A stretch of 64,000 nt of DNA, taken from positions 243,986-307,985 of the forward strand of contig LNGK01000012.1 in the NCBI GenBank assembly GCA_001510575.1. Direction: 5' to 3'. Source of the DNA: Knoxdaviesia capensis. Its lineage: Eukaryota > Ascomycota > Sordariomycetes > Microascales > Gondwanamycetaceae. The translations under genes were made by a program, and so were the position numbers. The notes below the pieces were generated by a model. The model saw only the letters and a program-made list of their open reading frames with translations, did no database searches and was not told the DNA's origin. Shown one piece after another: positions 22,071 through 32,999 of this stretch; the stretch's first letter is position 1; each line of letters opens with the position of its first letter.

Positions 22071-24694
22071 GGGTGTCCGAGTTTTGGCGGGCGTGGAGTA
22101 CGGTAGCTGGGCTCTAGTGCTGGCTTCCCTCTGAACAACTTATCTAGTTAATGCCTTTAAGAATTGAAGAGTCAAGGCAGGATATAAAGTAGGGGGAGGT
22201 GTATGCTCGGTTCCTGGACCCCTATAGAAGTAGCGCTAAAAGCCCTATAAAAAAGATACTTCTCGATATCCTTGTCGGTGCAAGGGGGGGGGCTAAAACT
22301 TTGACCTTACCGATAGTACTGTATGTGTTCCCTGCTGGCCAAAAAAATAAATAAAAATAAAAATAAAAATAAAAAAGAAAAAGAAAAAAAGGAACCCCCT
22401 CTTTATGTTCTTTTCTCTTCGGTTTCCCCCAGTTCCTGGCCTTAGTATAAAATCCCCCTGGTCAATGACGTCGACGCACATACGCACACACACGCGCATA
22501 TAGAACGAACAACGCTGCAGCCGTGCCAAGAAATGGTCTTTGGCATCGTTCTGCCGTGCGACCCTTGGTGGGAAGAAATTTCTTATTTTACTCAATATTA
22601 TATCGTTTCTGTTGACGCCTTTCCAAAAAGAACTTTCTTTTAGCGTATATCTTTTTACTGCTGGAGAGTGAAGAATAATAGCAGGACATCGAGATCAACA
22701 CAAATAACAGCGGTTGAAAACTAATAAAAAAAAGTTTCAAGGGGGGAAAAAGCTCCCCCCTCTGTTACTGATTTCATGCGCACGAGTAGCTAATGCAACC
22801 CTCCCAACCAGGCAGGATATTATAGACAGCCTCAAAATCTCGATAGGCAGCTTGTCGTCTCACCGCTTCAGATACGATCCTATACGCGTTATCGCCTACT
22901 CTTAACAAATGAGGACACCACCCCGTTCGTCGTCTTCGCTTTTCCCCCCAGCCACTGATCCAAACCCCGGATCAGAAGGACACGGGCATGCCCACTAAGG
23001 CCCCTCCCTCTCTGCCTCTCTATTGTACCCCAGCATATGTCTCTCTCTCTGACCGTAACGCTATCCATAGCCTCCTCTGCGTTGTATGGACATAGTACTG
23101 TACATAGGCTGTCCGGACATATGAAAGGGGACTGGCGGAGGTGCCTGACTTGCTTATCTTAATGAATGTGTTTGCATCACCATGCACACCCGCCAAGCCG
23201 GCTGCCAAGCCCCGACAACAACATCCATCTGCCGGCGTTCAGTACTGTACGTCTACATATAGCAAATACTGTAGGTACATAGACGATGCCTTATGCGGCC
23301 GGGGGTGGTTTTATGCGATCTGATTTCCTTTTCTCGGGATTGCACCTGCTCCGTAACTTGTACATGCAGACATTTTCTGTCAGCCATCCCGATATCCGTC
23401 TATGACGCTTGACGCCCAAATAGAGTTCGATAAGACACGCGGTTTGTCCCTCTGGCCGGCAGCCCGGCACAGTTCTCATCATCATAAACAAGTCCGCCCT
23501 GCATAACCCGTCCCCCAGCCTTTGCTGATGGCACTGCATCTTATCGGTTGTCGTTGTGGCCGGGTCGACAGGAGAACTTTACAGTTGGACGTACGGTCCC
23601 TTATAGGCTCACTGCTGCAGTCTGTATGAGCTGGTGGCGGCGGGGTTCGATCTCTGGAATTCGTATAGGGATTCGCATGATTGAACGAGGTAGCTACTGT
23701 AGATCCCCAGACGGTTGGACTTGGGGGACAAGGCTGTCGTCGTAAAATACCAGAAAGTGCTGCATGATATGGAGAAGCGGGTCATGCCCAAGCATCTCAA
23801 CTTACTACTGTAGTTGGTTACAACCCACCACCTTTGAATGCTGTCTATCCACGCTACAAAATGAAAGACTTTGATACAGTGGATATTGTTCTACTCCTCA
23901 ACACAAACACTTCGGAACCTCTTGTGCAAGAGTCCGCACTTTTGGGAGATAACCAGGCAATAAGGAAGACAAAACTCGGCTAATGGCTACTAGTTGTGTG
24001 ACCAAAAGGTATTTTGACTTTATTTTATTTTATTGTATTTTTTCAACTGGCGGCGCACAGCCCAAGAAAATAATACTGATTCCCAGTCTTTCTCTCCGTG
24101 TGCCGGTCAGCCGTACACACTTCAGACATGCTTGTTAGTACGTTCCTGTGTCGCGGATGACGGGCGCAAACCTACGGCGGAAGCTGTCATGCAATCAGCA
24201 GTCAGATCTCGACGCCGACAAACAGCAAGCAGAGAAGGAGGTGAAGGATGAAGAAAACGGGGGAGGATCTTTTGTCCCTAATAAGGGGGACCCTGGTTTT
24301 ATCTCCTAATTTATATTTATATATATATCTTTTTTGAGTCACATGCTTTCCCTCTCTTTTGCCAGGCGGATACAGGCTCCCGTGGATGGGATCCAAGGGA
24401 TTTGTCCCGCTGGCGGTGAACCAGTGCCCATCCTGCAAAGTTCAACCCCCGAACCGAATCTGGGGGCACAAAAGAAAAAGTGGGATTTTCTTGTCATTTA
24501 AGGGCCCGCTTGATAACATGTTTGTGGCGAGCTAACACCGAAGGCCAGAGAGGGGGAGCCTGAACTCTCAGACCCTAGTTTTATATCGGGGCCAGCGCCG
24601 GGCGGAAGAGCTTTGTTTTGATAGGGCACGTCAGCGAGAGAGCAACAGCAAAAGCAAGGGGTGGAGAAGCGAAATACGGGCGATCTATACGGAG

Positions 24695-24714
24695 CACTGT
24701 ACTGTACTGTACTG
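24695..24714. repeat. (ACTGT)n pentamer repeat
   Basis: Four tandem ACTGT-type units. The same word recurs singly or doubled at many other intergenic sites in the window. Confidence 0.7.
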
Positions 24715-24816
24715 AACTTGTAATACTTGTGGTACTGGTGTGCGCGTGCGTAACTGCATGTGTTGCTGCATGGCTGGCGATCAGCGTGTTCGTTTATTCT
24801 GGTGGCCATTGCGTCA

Positions 24817-24839
24817 CTGGCGCTTTCGAAAAGCGCCAG
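24817..24839. other. Short perfect hairpin
   Basis: CTGGCGCTTT (24817-24826) and AAAGCGCCAG (24830-24839) form a 10-bp perfect stem with a 3-nt loop. No adjacent gene. Confidence 0.5.
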
Positions 24840-25018
24840 GAACTAGTATGTGGTGGCACGTTGTTCTGGTTGGCCATTAAAAAATGTGGCCAGCCCCTGG
24901 CACTATTGGAATTCCAGCGAGTCTACGGCATTTTAGTTTAAGGGGTAGGCTGTAACCGTGATACTCGTCCACATGGAGTGTGTCCATCTAGATATGCGGA
25001 TGAGCCTATCGCTGCCTC

Positions 25019-25022
<4 letters not shown>

Positions 25023-25064
<42 letters not shown>
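25023..25064. repeat. (CT)n microsatellite
   Basis: About twenty CT units, the opposite strand orientation to the AG arrays closer to FTR1. Confidence 0.9.
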
Positions 25065-25066
<2 letters not shown>

Positions 25067-26348
25067 AGCTTCAGATCGCCGCCTGCCTGCCTTCTCTGCC
25101 TCCGGAAGCAACTTCCTTTTTCCTCCCCTATCCTTTCCAGTCTCCACCCTGCCTAGAGAAATTCCAGTTCACCGTTTTATTGGGCGTAGTCCTAACCAGC
25201 CAGCCCAAGTGGGGCAGTGTGAACGTGAGCAGACGCTCATACCACAGTGCTGGTACCGCTACTGCAATAACAGTTTTGTGGCTGGAAATAGGGCCCCCCT
25301 AAAAATTACAAGGGACCCACATGCAACCTCACTGATTAATCAACACTGGTATTCAACAGTAGCAAGCAAATATGTACTGTACAGTACACCCTTCACAGAA
25401 GCCAGCAATGCAATTCCCGGCTGTCGAAATACGCGTATAGCTATCCGGCCCTTGAAACAGAGAGCGAAAACTTACGTTCTTGCCATGCGCCGGTTGGTGT
25501 CTCTTCCTTCCTGCTTTGTTTCTGGCTCTTGCAGAGACGCATCTTCTTCCTTCCTCCAACATTGACAAGTCGCTCCTTCTTTGACAGTGTCGCCGCTAAC
25601 TTGACGCTCTTATTAAGTCTTCTCGTAATGCGATGTTCGCGTTGTGCGTTTCCAAGCCCTAACTTCCCTTGCCCATGACGTAGCGTCGCTGATATCTTCA
25701 AGATCGCATCGCAGACACCATCACATCACTACTTCTCTTCTAGAACATCTTCAATTTTATAGTGCCGCGCGTGTGTTACCATCGCCCTCTATCCAATATG
25801 TATTGTACATACATTTGATCCTGCTTGTAGCCAGTTATTATACCATATGCACCGGTGCATCCCTCTGGGCAATCGGCGATACCTTCAGTAACCTCATTAT
25901 CTGCGAAAACCCTCAACCCCCAGTACCACCTCAACACCTCGCCCCAGTTTAATAAAAGAAGAAAAAAAACATATCCCACATTTCTCTGCCGCTCAGCCGG
26001 AACAATCCCTGTGCTTGGTCCCTCGTCGCCTTTCTCTTATTCTTCTTCGTCTTCTTCCTCTTCCCTTCACTACCCGCCAACCACTGTCGGAGTACCTGCA
26101 GAAGTTCCATCTTCACCGTAGCCTTGCCTCTCGCTTTTTCCCTTTTTCTTCTTGTTATTTTCTTCAGTATTTCTCTTTTTCCCTACTAGGGCTTGCATCC
26201 ATCTTCTAGCCGATTATCGTAGTTTCTCGCCTTCTTCGTTCTCATCTTCTATTACTTACATACCTTTCACCTGTACGAGTAATTGTTTCCTGTGCTGGCA
26301 CTTCCGGCATCCAACCCCCGTTCCTCGGCCATTCTGACCTTTTTCTTG

Positions 26349-26357
26349 ATCTGATAT
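26349..26357 (+). promoter_or_regulatory. Near-consensus SreA-type GATA site upstream of FET3
   Basis: ATCTGATAT matches ATCWGATAA at eight of nine positions and lies about 560 bp upstream of the preferred FET3 start. Iron-dependent repression of reductive iron uptake by SreA-class GATA factors is established in Aspergillus. That this site is used here is inference. Confidence 0.35.
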
Positions 26358-26913
26358 CTCTCATCGGTTACCCCCCTTAGACATAGTACATTATACTTCA
26401 TCTATCGAGGGCATACATTCATCCAAACACCACAACACACCGCGCACTCTCGTCATGTCATATCACACTATCAGTAGTTGACCTCAGTCTATCACTGCTT
26501 CTACTACTTGTCCAGCTTCGTTCGAACTGCATCTTCGCGTCGTGGAGTACTTGAAACTACTTCCGTCACTTCCAACCCGCCTTCCGGGACCGATCAGGAC
26601 ATTTTTTTTTTTTTTTTGCATCAAAAGCCCGTATCCATGGCCGTCATCTTCTAGCTCTTCCATCAAGGCACCACAATCGCCACCAGGCTTCGTCTCTCCC
26701 CCTGGCGCTGGATCGCGCAGGGCCTCTTATGACTTTATGATTTCTACCTCCACGAGCGGCCTGCCACCCTCTGTCATCTCTTCTCGACGTTCGGCTTCAT
26801 CCCTCCCGGAAGTCGAATCTTCGGCACGCGACGACACCTTGTCCTCTTTGCCCTTCTCTTCACATCCCCAAGATCCCGTACGGAGGGCATCGCCCATCTC
26901 GTTGCTACCAGTC

Positions 26914-29198
26914 ATGAGCAACTCCAGTGGTCCGGCCGTCTCAAGAAGGCTATCACGGCCGTCCCGCCTTCTATCACCGGGCCTCGTGTCCCTCTTGCTA
27001 TCCTTCTTCGTTTGGGCCACTGTCTTCGACCTTCCCGTGGCCTCTGCTGAAACCATCACCTACAACTTCAACCTCACATGGGTCAACGCCAATCCGGATG
27101 GCGCCTTCACTCGCCCTGTCATCGGAATCAATGGGGAATGGCCGCTGCCTGTCATCGAGGGTAATGTTGGCGACCGCATCGTCATCAAGACCAACAATCT
27201 GCTGGGGAACCAGTCGACTTCGCTGCACTTTCACGGCCTCCTGATGAACGGAACTGTTCAGATGGACGGCGCAATCCAGGTCACCCAGTGCCCGATCCCC
27301 CCGGGAAGCTCTTTCCTGTACAATTTCACGCTTCAGCAAACGGGAGCCTACTGGTATCACTCGCACAACAAGGCCCAATATCCGGATGGTCTGCGTGGCC
27401 CTCTGATCATCCACGATCCAGAGCACCCGTACAAGGCCGACTTCCAGGAAGAACTCAGCCTTACTCTGTCCGACTGGTATCACGAAGAAATGTCGGTGCT
27501 GGTTAAGGCCTTCATGTCCAAGACCAACCCAACCGGAGCTGAGCCGGTCCCTCAGGCGAATCTGATGAACGACACGCAAGGGCCGCAAATGGCCGTGAAA
27601 CCCAACACCACGTATCTGATTCACATCATCAACATGGGCGCTTTTGCCTCGCAGTACGTGTGGTTTGAGGGCCACGAGGTTGCGGTGGTGGCTGTTGACG
27701 GCGTGTATACCCGAAAGTACAACGCCAGCATGATCTATATCGCTGCTGCCCAGCGGTACTCCATTCTTCTGACCAGCAAGACCTCCGCGGACGCAAATTT
27801 TGCTATCGTCGCCAGCATGGATCAAGTATGACGAGCCAATATATCCCCAGGCGAGGGGAAGGCTTCTAATCAAGGTGGCACTAACTCTCTCTCAACCCGA
27901 CAGGACCTTTTCGATGACATCCCCCACGGTCTCAACAGCAATGTCACCGGTTGGCTGGTCTACAACGACACCAAGCCCCTCCCGGAGGCCACCGACGTTG
28001 ACGAGTTTGATCCTATGGATGACTTCCTGTTGACCCCGTTGGATATGGAACCCCTCCTCCCGGCCGCCGACCGCGTGGTAGCCCTCACCGTGGAGATGGG
28101 CAACCTGGGCGATGGAGCCAGCTATGCTTTCTTCAACAAGAGCACATACGTGGCTCCGCTGGTCCCGACGCTCTACACGGTGCTCTCCTCGGGTAGCATG
28201 GCCGATGAGCCCCTGATCTACGGAAACCACACGAACACGTTCGTCCTAGAAACCAACAATATCATCCAGATCGTCGTCAACAACCTCGACGACGGCCGCC
28301 ATCCTTTTCACCTTCACGGGCATCAGTTCCAGGTCGTTCACCGGTCCGAGGAGGACGGTGGTGTTTTCGACGCGGAAGCTGTCTCGCAGGCAGATCTCCC
28401 CGCGAGTCCCATGCGACGGGACACCGTGATAGTACAGGGCAATGGAAATGTCGTCTTGAGATTCCGCGCCGACAACCCAGGTTAGTCTCTAGCCCCAGTG
28501 CTATGTGGAAGTATGTGAGGCATTTAGCTAATGAGTTGTGTCTCGTCTTCTCTCTGCTTCAGGTGTTTGGCTATTCCACTGCCATATTGAGTGGCACGTT
28601 GCATCTGGTCTTATCGCCACGTTTGTCGAGTCGCCGTTCGATCTCCAGCGCGATATCGGTCTCCCGCCGAGCCACTTGGAGGCATGCAAGGCCGGAAATG
28701 TGCTTTTACGCGGCAATGCTGCCGGTCGTTCAACGGACTTCCTAGACTTGACTGGGCAGCCGTCGCCACCCAAGCCTCTTCCCGATGGGTGAGTCACTGA
28801 TCCCAATCAAGCCACAACCACCCGTGGAGTGTTTCTTCTGTCTAACTGTCGATAATAGATTTACCCGACGCGGCATTGTCGCCTTCGTGTTCTCCTGCTT
28901 TTCGGCCGTTCTGGGCCTCACTGTGATCGTGTGGTACGGCGCCTCCGACCCGGTATCGCGAGACTCCAAGTTGGACTCAGACGGCCCGCCCGAAGCGCCG
29001 TCCGGCCCGGCCATCATCACTACCGCACCCACCGATACCGACCGCAGCAGCAGCGGGCCAGAATCGGCACCGCATGCTAGCGGCCCTTCCAGCGATGCGG
29101 CTGCAGTCACCACCACAACGTCGGCGCTAGCAAGCGGCTCGAAGAAGTCGCAGCGGACGAAGAACCGCGTGCGTATCCTCGAGGCAGCGCCGGAATAA
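26914..29198 (+). CDS. FET3: Multicopper ferroxidase Fet3
   Basis: Four exons: 26914-27825, 27904-28480, 28563-28788 and 28859-29198; 684 aa. The start at 26914 is chosen because it is closely followed by an N-terminal signal/anchor sequence (residues 24-45). Upstream in-frame codons include a poly-T tract. All four copper-ligand motifs are intact: HFHG (from 105), WYHSH (from 148), HPFHLHGH (from 437) and HCHIEWH (from 502). The segment VTQCPIPPGSSFLYNF and the LSDWYHEEM region are Fet3-like rather than laccase-like. A single membrane helix (about 577-597) precedes a Ser/Thr-rich basic cytosolic tail, as in Fet3. The enzyme oxidises Fe(II) to Fe(III) outside the cell and hands it to Ftr1. 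The presence of FTR1 on the other side of the gene-free interval supports this role. Many N-glycosylation sequons occur in the ectodomain. Confidence 0.92.
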
Positions 29199-29727
29199 GG
29201 GAGGCGCTGAGTCGATTCACGCTTTTCTATCACGACTATGAGATGTTCCTTTTGCCTTATTCAATCATTGGAGAGTGTGAGAAGTTGAAAAAACACACTT
29301 CTATCCACATTCCCACTTTGCATATATACTTTCTTGCAGCGCAGTTCTGTGTGCATTTTCTTTTTGGGGAGTCTTCACTTCGATACAATTCAGATGATAT
29401 CGTTTTATTTTATTTTTTGATCATTATACCCTTCGTGTGGAGAAATAGAAAAACATTCAAAAGCCAGACAGAACCTGTAATCCATCGCTGTTGCAAACTG
29501 GTGAAAACTAGCCAAGACATCATCCACTACCCGCCAACTACCCGTCCGGTCTTATCAACAAACCTCAAACCCCCTCTCTTCTAGTCTCAGATCTCATTCC
29601 GATGGCATATATACTCTTGAGGGGATCCTTCGATCCGATCCGACTCGCCAATCCGCAGCGGAATGCGGTTCGGCCACGAACAAACCGCCCGCTTAAAGGG
29701 CGCAAGTCTCCCCACAGCTTCCGAGCC
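29199..29727. other. Convergent 3' intergenic region FET3 / PIS1
   Basis: AT-rich 529-bp spacer between two converging genes, presumably both 3' untranslated regions. No gene seen. Confidence 0.7.
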
Positions 29728-30905
29728 TCACTCGACGATGTTCTTCCGCGGGAGCCCCAGAGCGCGCCGCGACTCGACGTCAGCCTCGGCGAGGGCGCGA
29801 CTCGCCTTGACCAGCTGCAGCACGTTGATCAGCTGCTTGACAGCCATGCCGGGGAAGCTGATGGCCGCGACCACCCACGGCCAGAACGAGTCCATCTTGT
29901 TGGCGCGCACCAGCTCCAGCGCGGCGGGGCTGTACGGGTCGGGGAACAGCTGGCTCAGCAGCGAGGTGTTCGCGAGCGGCAGGTCGGGCGGCGGCGCGGC
30001 GCGCGGGTGGGCGGAGCCGAGCAGAGCGGGCGAGAGCAGCGGCGACGAGAACGAGAGGAGGTACAGCGCGATGAAAAAGACCTCGTTGAGCAGGCACAGC
30101 GCGAACAGGACGTTCTAGAGCCACACACACAAACACACGGATTTGTCAGTTAGCACCCCGATATCTTGCTCCCCGGGGTGTTGCGAATGGGAGAGAAGGG
30201 GAAGAGGGGGGGGGATTTCTCACCCTGTTCGAGTAGTACAGATTCAACACCCAGCTGCGCTCCCGCTGCACATTCTTATGGCTCGCACCGGCACCCCCGC
30301 GCGCGAGCGTGGCGTACATGTGCACATAGTGGCTCGCCAGATCCAGCGAGATCAGCGTCTGGAACAGCACAGCGCCGCGCGGGAACGCGGCCGACAGGAA
30401 CACCAGCAGACACGCCGTCGTGCAGCGGTCGGTCACCATGTCCAGCACGGCGCCGAAGCGCGTGCTCTGCTCGAAGTAGCGCGCCGCGTAGCCGTCGAGC
30501 GCGTCGAGCAGGCACGACACGCTGTACAGCGCCGAGCACAGCCGCGGGTGCAGCGGCATGTAGTAGAGGGCGCCGAAGGCGAAGATCACGCGCGCGTAGC
30601 CTGTGCCGGAGGGGAAAGAGCGCATCCTGTGTTAGCTGGGGCGTGTGGGGGTGCGCGGAGGACGGCCGGAAGGGACGGAAGCGGACACGGAACCAGCGGC
30701 GGAGTTTCAAGGGTTTCGTTCAGGAGGGGGCTACTTATATTAAGTTCGGCCAGAACACAAAGATGTTTTCTCGGGTTTCCGGCCCCTTCCCGGACAATCC
30801 GGCACTAGTAGCTGCGGAAAGGCCGGCAGCACCCGCCGGTGTTGGAGCGGCGGTCGCACCTGCCGCCGCAGCAGCGGCGGTCTTACTCCGCGTCTGGCGA
30901 TTCAT
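29728..30905 (-). CDS. PIS1: Phosphatidylinositol synthase Pis1
   Basis: Three exons on minus: 30905-30739, 30602-30224 and 30114-29728; 310 aa. The CDP-alcohol phosphotransferase signature DGx2ARx8Gx3Dx3D is perfect: D92, G93, A96, R97, G106, D110, D114. The LASHYVHMYATL segment and the SHK region after it match Pis1. The enzyme, an ER membrane protein with several helices, joins CDP-diacylglycerol and myo-inositol to make phosphatidylinositol. The second intron (30115-30223) is GT...AG. The first (30603-30738) has no usable GT donor: the FWPNLI reading runs into TAA, and only an AT...AC intron joins it to GYARV, as the conserved PNxIGYxRV block requires. The N-terminal 45 residues are Ala-rich and variable. 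Confidence 0.93.
30603..30738 (-). other. Apparent U2-type AT-AC intron in PIS1
   Basis: The donor reads AT|ATAAGTAG and the acceptor CGGCAC|AGGC. A fungal-type branch site GCTAAC lies about 30 nt before the acceptor. The donor differs from a standard GTAAGT only at its first base. That is the form described for AT-AC introns removed by the major (U2) spliceosome, not the ATATCCTT donor of U12 introns. Joining gives phase 2 to codon ATA (Ile) and restores the conserved protein. The boundary can slide by one base (TA...CA), so AT...AC is the sensible choice. Confidence 0.75.
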
Positions 30906-31322
30906 GGTGGAGGGCTTTGCGATCCGCTATCGGGCTCTCTGAAGTGTATCTAGGAAGCGAGGAAGTCCAGATGTGCGCAAAAGAAGAAACTGAGGTGTGT
31001 AAAGGCTGTGGATGAAAAGATTACAAAATCAAAAATAAGAAACCCCGGGCGGCCGGAAAAGAGCGCCGTTTCTCGCGTGGTCTCCCCCGCCTCGCTCGTC
31101 CACATACAAAATCCGCTGCGCGGCTGATAAGCACTGATAAGCACGGAGGAAAAGATAAGACGACGAAAAGGTCCTTCTTTTTTTGGAGGGGTGGGTGGAG
31201 GAAGGCGCGACAGCCGAATCGCAGATGGATTAAGGCGGGTCTCTTTTCGGGTGATATAAGGCTGGGTCGATTAACGTACATGAGAGTGTGGTTTTCGGTG
31301 TATATATTCGCTACATGCTGTT

Positions 31323-31341
31323 CCGGCCGGCCGGCCGGCCG
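31323..31341. repeat. (CCGG)n tract
   Basis: Nearly five tandem CCGG units (overlapping GGCCGGCC sites) followed by G-rich sequence; self-complementary and CpG-dense. Confidence 0.85.
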
Positions 31342-31663
31342 GGGGCGGGTTGTGCGGCCTCAAACCCATCTCCGTGTCCGGGGCAGGTATTCCGCAGCTA
31401 GGGAGGAAAATCTTCGTTCAGAGGATGAGACCCCATTTAGTTGTTGCTTTTAAGCCTGTAGAAGGCCGCTAAAGCTTGAAAACTCGCTCGTTATCAGGGG
31501 TGTAGAAAGCCTGTAAGCAGGGGCTGTTTAGCGCCTGAACGCTTCACGTCCGGAGTTTAACCACCGGGGCACCTCGAGCACTCCATGATCGCAGAAGTAA
31601 CCAAAAGATATAGCCGTGAGCCAAGATGTCTATTTTGAATGAAGGTGTAACGTCACTCATTGA

Positions 31664-31691
31664 ATATATATACATATATATATACATATAT
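31664..31691. repeat. TATATACA simple repeat
   Basis: Alternating TA with regularly placed CA steps, immediately 3' of the Ada-like gene; it may contribute to its 3' processing region. Confidence 0.8.
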
Positions 31692-31698
31692 GAAAGTC

Positions 31699-32604
31699 CT
31701 ATGCAGTCTCTAACACCCAAGATTCAATATCGGGGGCCATATCGGCAGTGTTGGCTTCGTCAAAATCCAGGCCTGCTTCCCCAAAATCGACATCGTGCCA
31801 TTGGAGAGGTAACCAGTCGAACGGCGAGTCTGTCAACATCATATTGGCGGACAGTCCGAGGACGTCAGTCTGGCAGTCCAGTCCGGTGGCAAGCCTGTTG
31901 AATGTCTGGGGGAATCCGAGTTCCTCCAGCAACACATCCGGGTTCAGAGCGAAATCGGGCTCTTCGTGGGGCATTCTCAGGGCGGGATGGTTGCTCTCGG
32001 AGTTAACCTCGCAGGCGTCCACAAATTCGGGTTCGTGGTTGATATCGTGATAGGCGGGGACGTCCTTGTGCGGCGCTGGGAGTCCACTCGGTATTCGGGG
32101 CGGCGTGACGACATCTGTGTCGATCGTCTCCGGGGATTTCCGTCGGTGAAGCTTCTTCGCATACTGCGCGGGCGTGACGCCCATAGCCTCCTTGAAAATA
32201 CCATGGAAATACCGCGACGACAGCCCGACCTTCTCCGCCACCTCCTTCGGTAGTAGACGGCCCCGACACTGCTGGATGATGCCGCACGCCCGCCGAACGA
32301 GCACTAGATGCTGGTCGCCAAGCGTCGGCATGCTGACCTCCGGCTTGCACCGCTTGCACGCGCGCAGCCCGGCGTCCGTCGCCGCCGCCGCCGTGTCGAA
32401 GAACACCACGTTGGCCCGGCGCGCCAGCCGCGACGGACACGTCGGCCGGCAGTAGATCTGCGTGGTGGTGACGCCGTAGACAAAGGCCGTGTGTGCGGAG
32501 GTGTCGCGGCGACAGAGGGCTCGCCATCGTTCGTTGTCTGTTGAAAAGGCCATTCTGTTCGTTCGGGAAATGGTCGTGGGACGTGGTAGCTTTGGAGGGA
32601 ACAT
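31699..32604 (-). CDS. Ada-like alkylation-response regulator (metal-binding + AraC HTH)
   Basis: Single exon, 301 codons; a second Met at residue 18 (32553), just before the conserved domain, is an equally good start. Residues about 20-90 form the Ada N-terminal Zn domain: YCRPTC (C52, C56) and CKRC (C83, C86) supply the four zinc cysteines. The first would correspond to the phosphotriester-accepting Cys38 of bacterial Ada. Residues about 97-155 are an AraC-type helix-turn-helix (EVAEKVGLSSRYFHGIFKE). The C-terminal O6-methylguanine methyltransferase domain of E. coli Ada is absent. In its place is a 145-residue tail, acidic and with bulky hydrophobics toward the end, which may be a transactivation region. 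Predicted role: sensing alkylated DNA phosphates and activating repair genes. Domain calls are firm; the activator role of the tail is inference. Confidence 0.85.
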   Translation of the reverse strand: MFPPKLPRPTTISRTNRMAFSTDNERWRALCRRDTSAHTAFVYGVTTTQIYCRPTCPSRLARRANVVFFDTAAAATDAGLRACKRCKPEVSMPTLGDQHLVLVRRACGIIQQCRGRLLPKEVAEKVGLSSRYFHGIFKEAMGVTPAQYAKKLHRRKSPETIDTDVVTPPRIPSGLPAPHKDVPAYHDINHEPEFVDACEVNSESNHPALRMPHEEPDFALNPDVLLEELGFPQTFNRLATGLDCQTDVLGLSANMMLTDSPFDWLPLQWHDVDFGEAGLDFDEANTADMAPDIESWVLETA

Positions 32605-32999
32605 GTTTTTTTTCGATGGAAGTTAAGCAGGCTTCTCTCGGCCCGGACTATATACTGTTAAATATTGTGGAGTTTGGCTTTGAATATGGCCAATCGCAGC
32701 GGGTATTGTGGAGACGGCCGAATAGAGTCGGCGCTGCCGCCGAACGGCCCACTTTTATCCAGGGTTTGCGGATGACATGTGGCTAGTTAGGGTTTGGATA
32801 CTCCGTTGAAGAGGAACACGCAAGCCAGGAATGGTTCACTACAATCCTTCTTCTATTCCCTTCTCGCCACGGTGAACATTCTTTAGAATAATCGTCGGTG
32901 CCTTGATACCATGTACTGTCGTGGACGGTGAAGCATGGCATGTAAGTCCTCGATACTAGGCTTAAGTTCTCACCAGGGTCTTTCACATATCATCTGGAT
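32605..32999. other. Upstream region of the Ada-like gene
   Basis: About 395 bp with a TTAGGG-containing word at 32785-32794, about 180 bp upstream of the longer Ada-like start. No gene seen. Confidence 0.6.

Larger units (their letters stand above)
18425..26913. other. Long gene-free interval between FTR1 and FET3
   Basis: About 8.5 kb without a supported gene, flanked by two divergently transcribed iron-uptake genes. The FTR1 side (18780-19330) is purine-rich on +, so pyrimidine-rich on the FTR1 coding strand. It includes several microsatellites, repeated TACTGTA-type words and an A-rich stretch (22341-22390). The FET3 side (25950-26500) is CT-rich, as expected of a leader. A frame of 429 codons begins at 26542, but its first 124 codons include a 16-T run and low-complexity Ser/Pro and are better read as leader. 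Confidence 0.6.
30906..31698. other. Intergenic region PIS1 / Ada-like regulator
   Basis: About 790 bp holding the PIS1 promoter and the 3' flank of the Ada-like gene. It contains a (CCGG)n tract and an AT-rich tract listed separately. No gene seen. Confidence 0.65.

Noticed and set aside
21709..22138. Ser/Leu repeat frames on -
   Set aside because: They are translations of the (AG)n microsatellite.
23636..23660. GGTTCGATCTC, a tRNA B-box-like word
   Set aside because: No pairing T-stem and no A box or acceptor stem at proper distance. No tRNA was found anywhere in the window.
26542..26913. N-terminal extension of FET3 from an upstream in-frame ATG
   Set aside because: It includes a 16-T run coding poly-Phe and Ser/Pro low complexity. 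A Met at 26914 directly precedes the signal/anchor segment.
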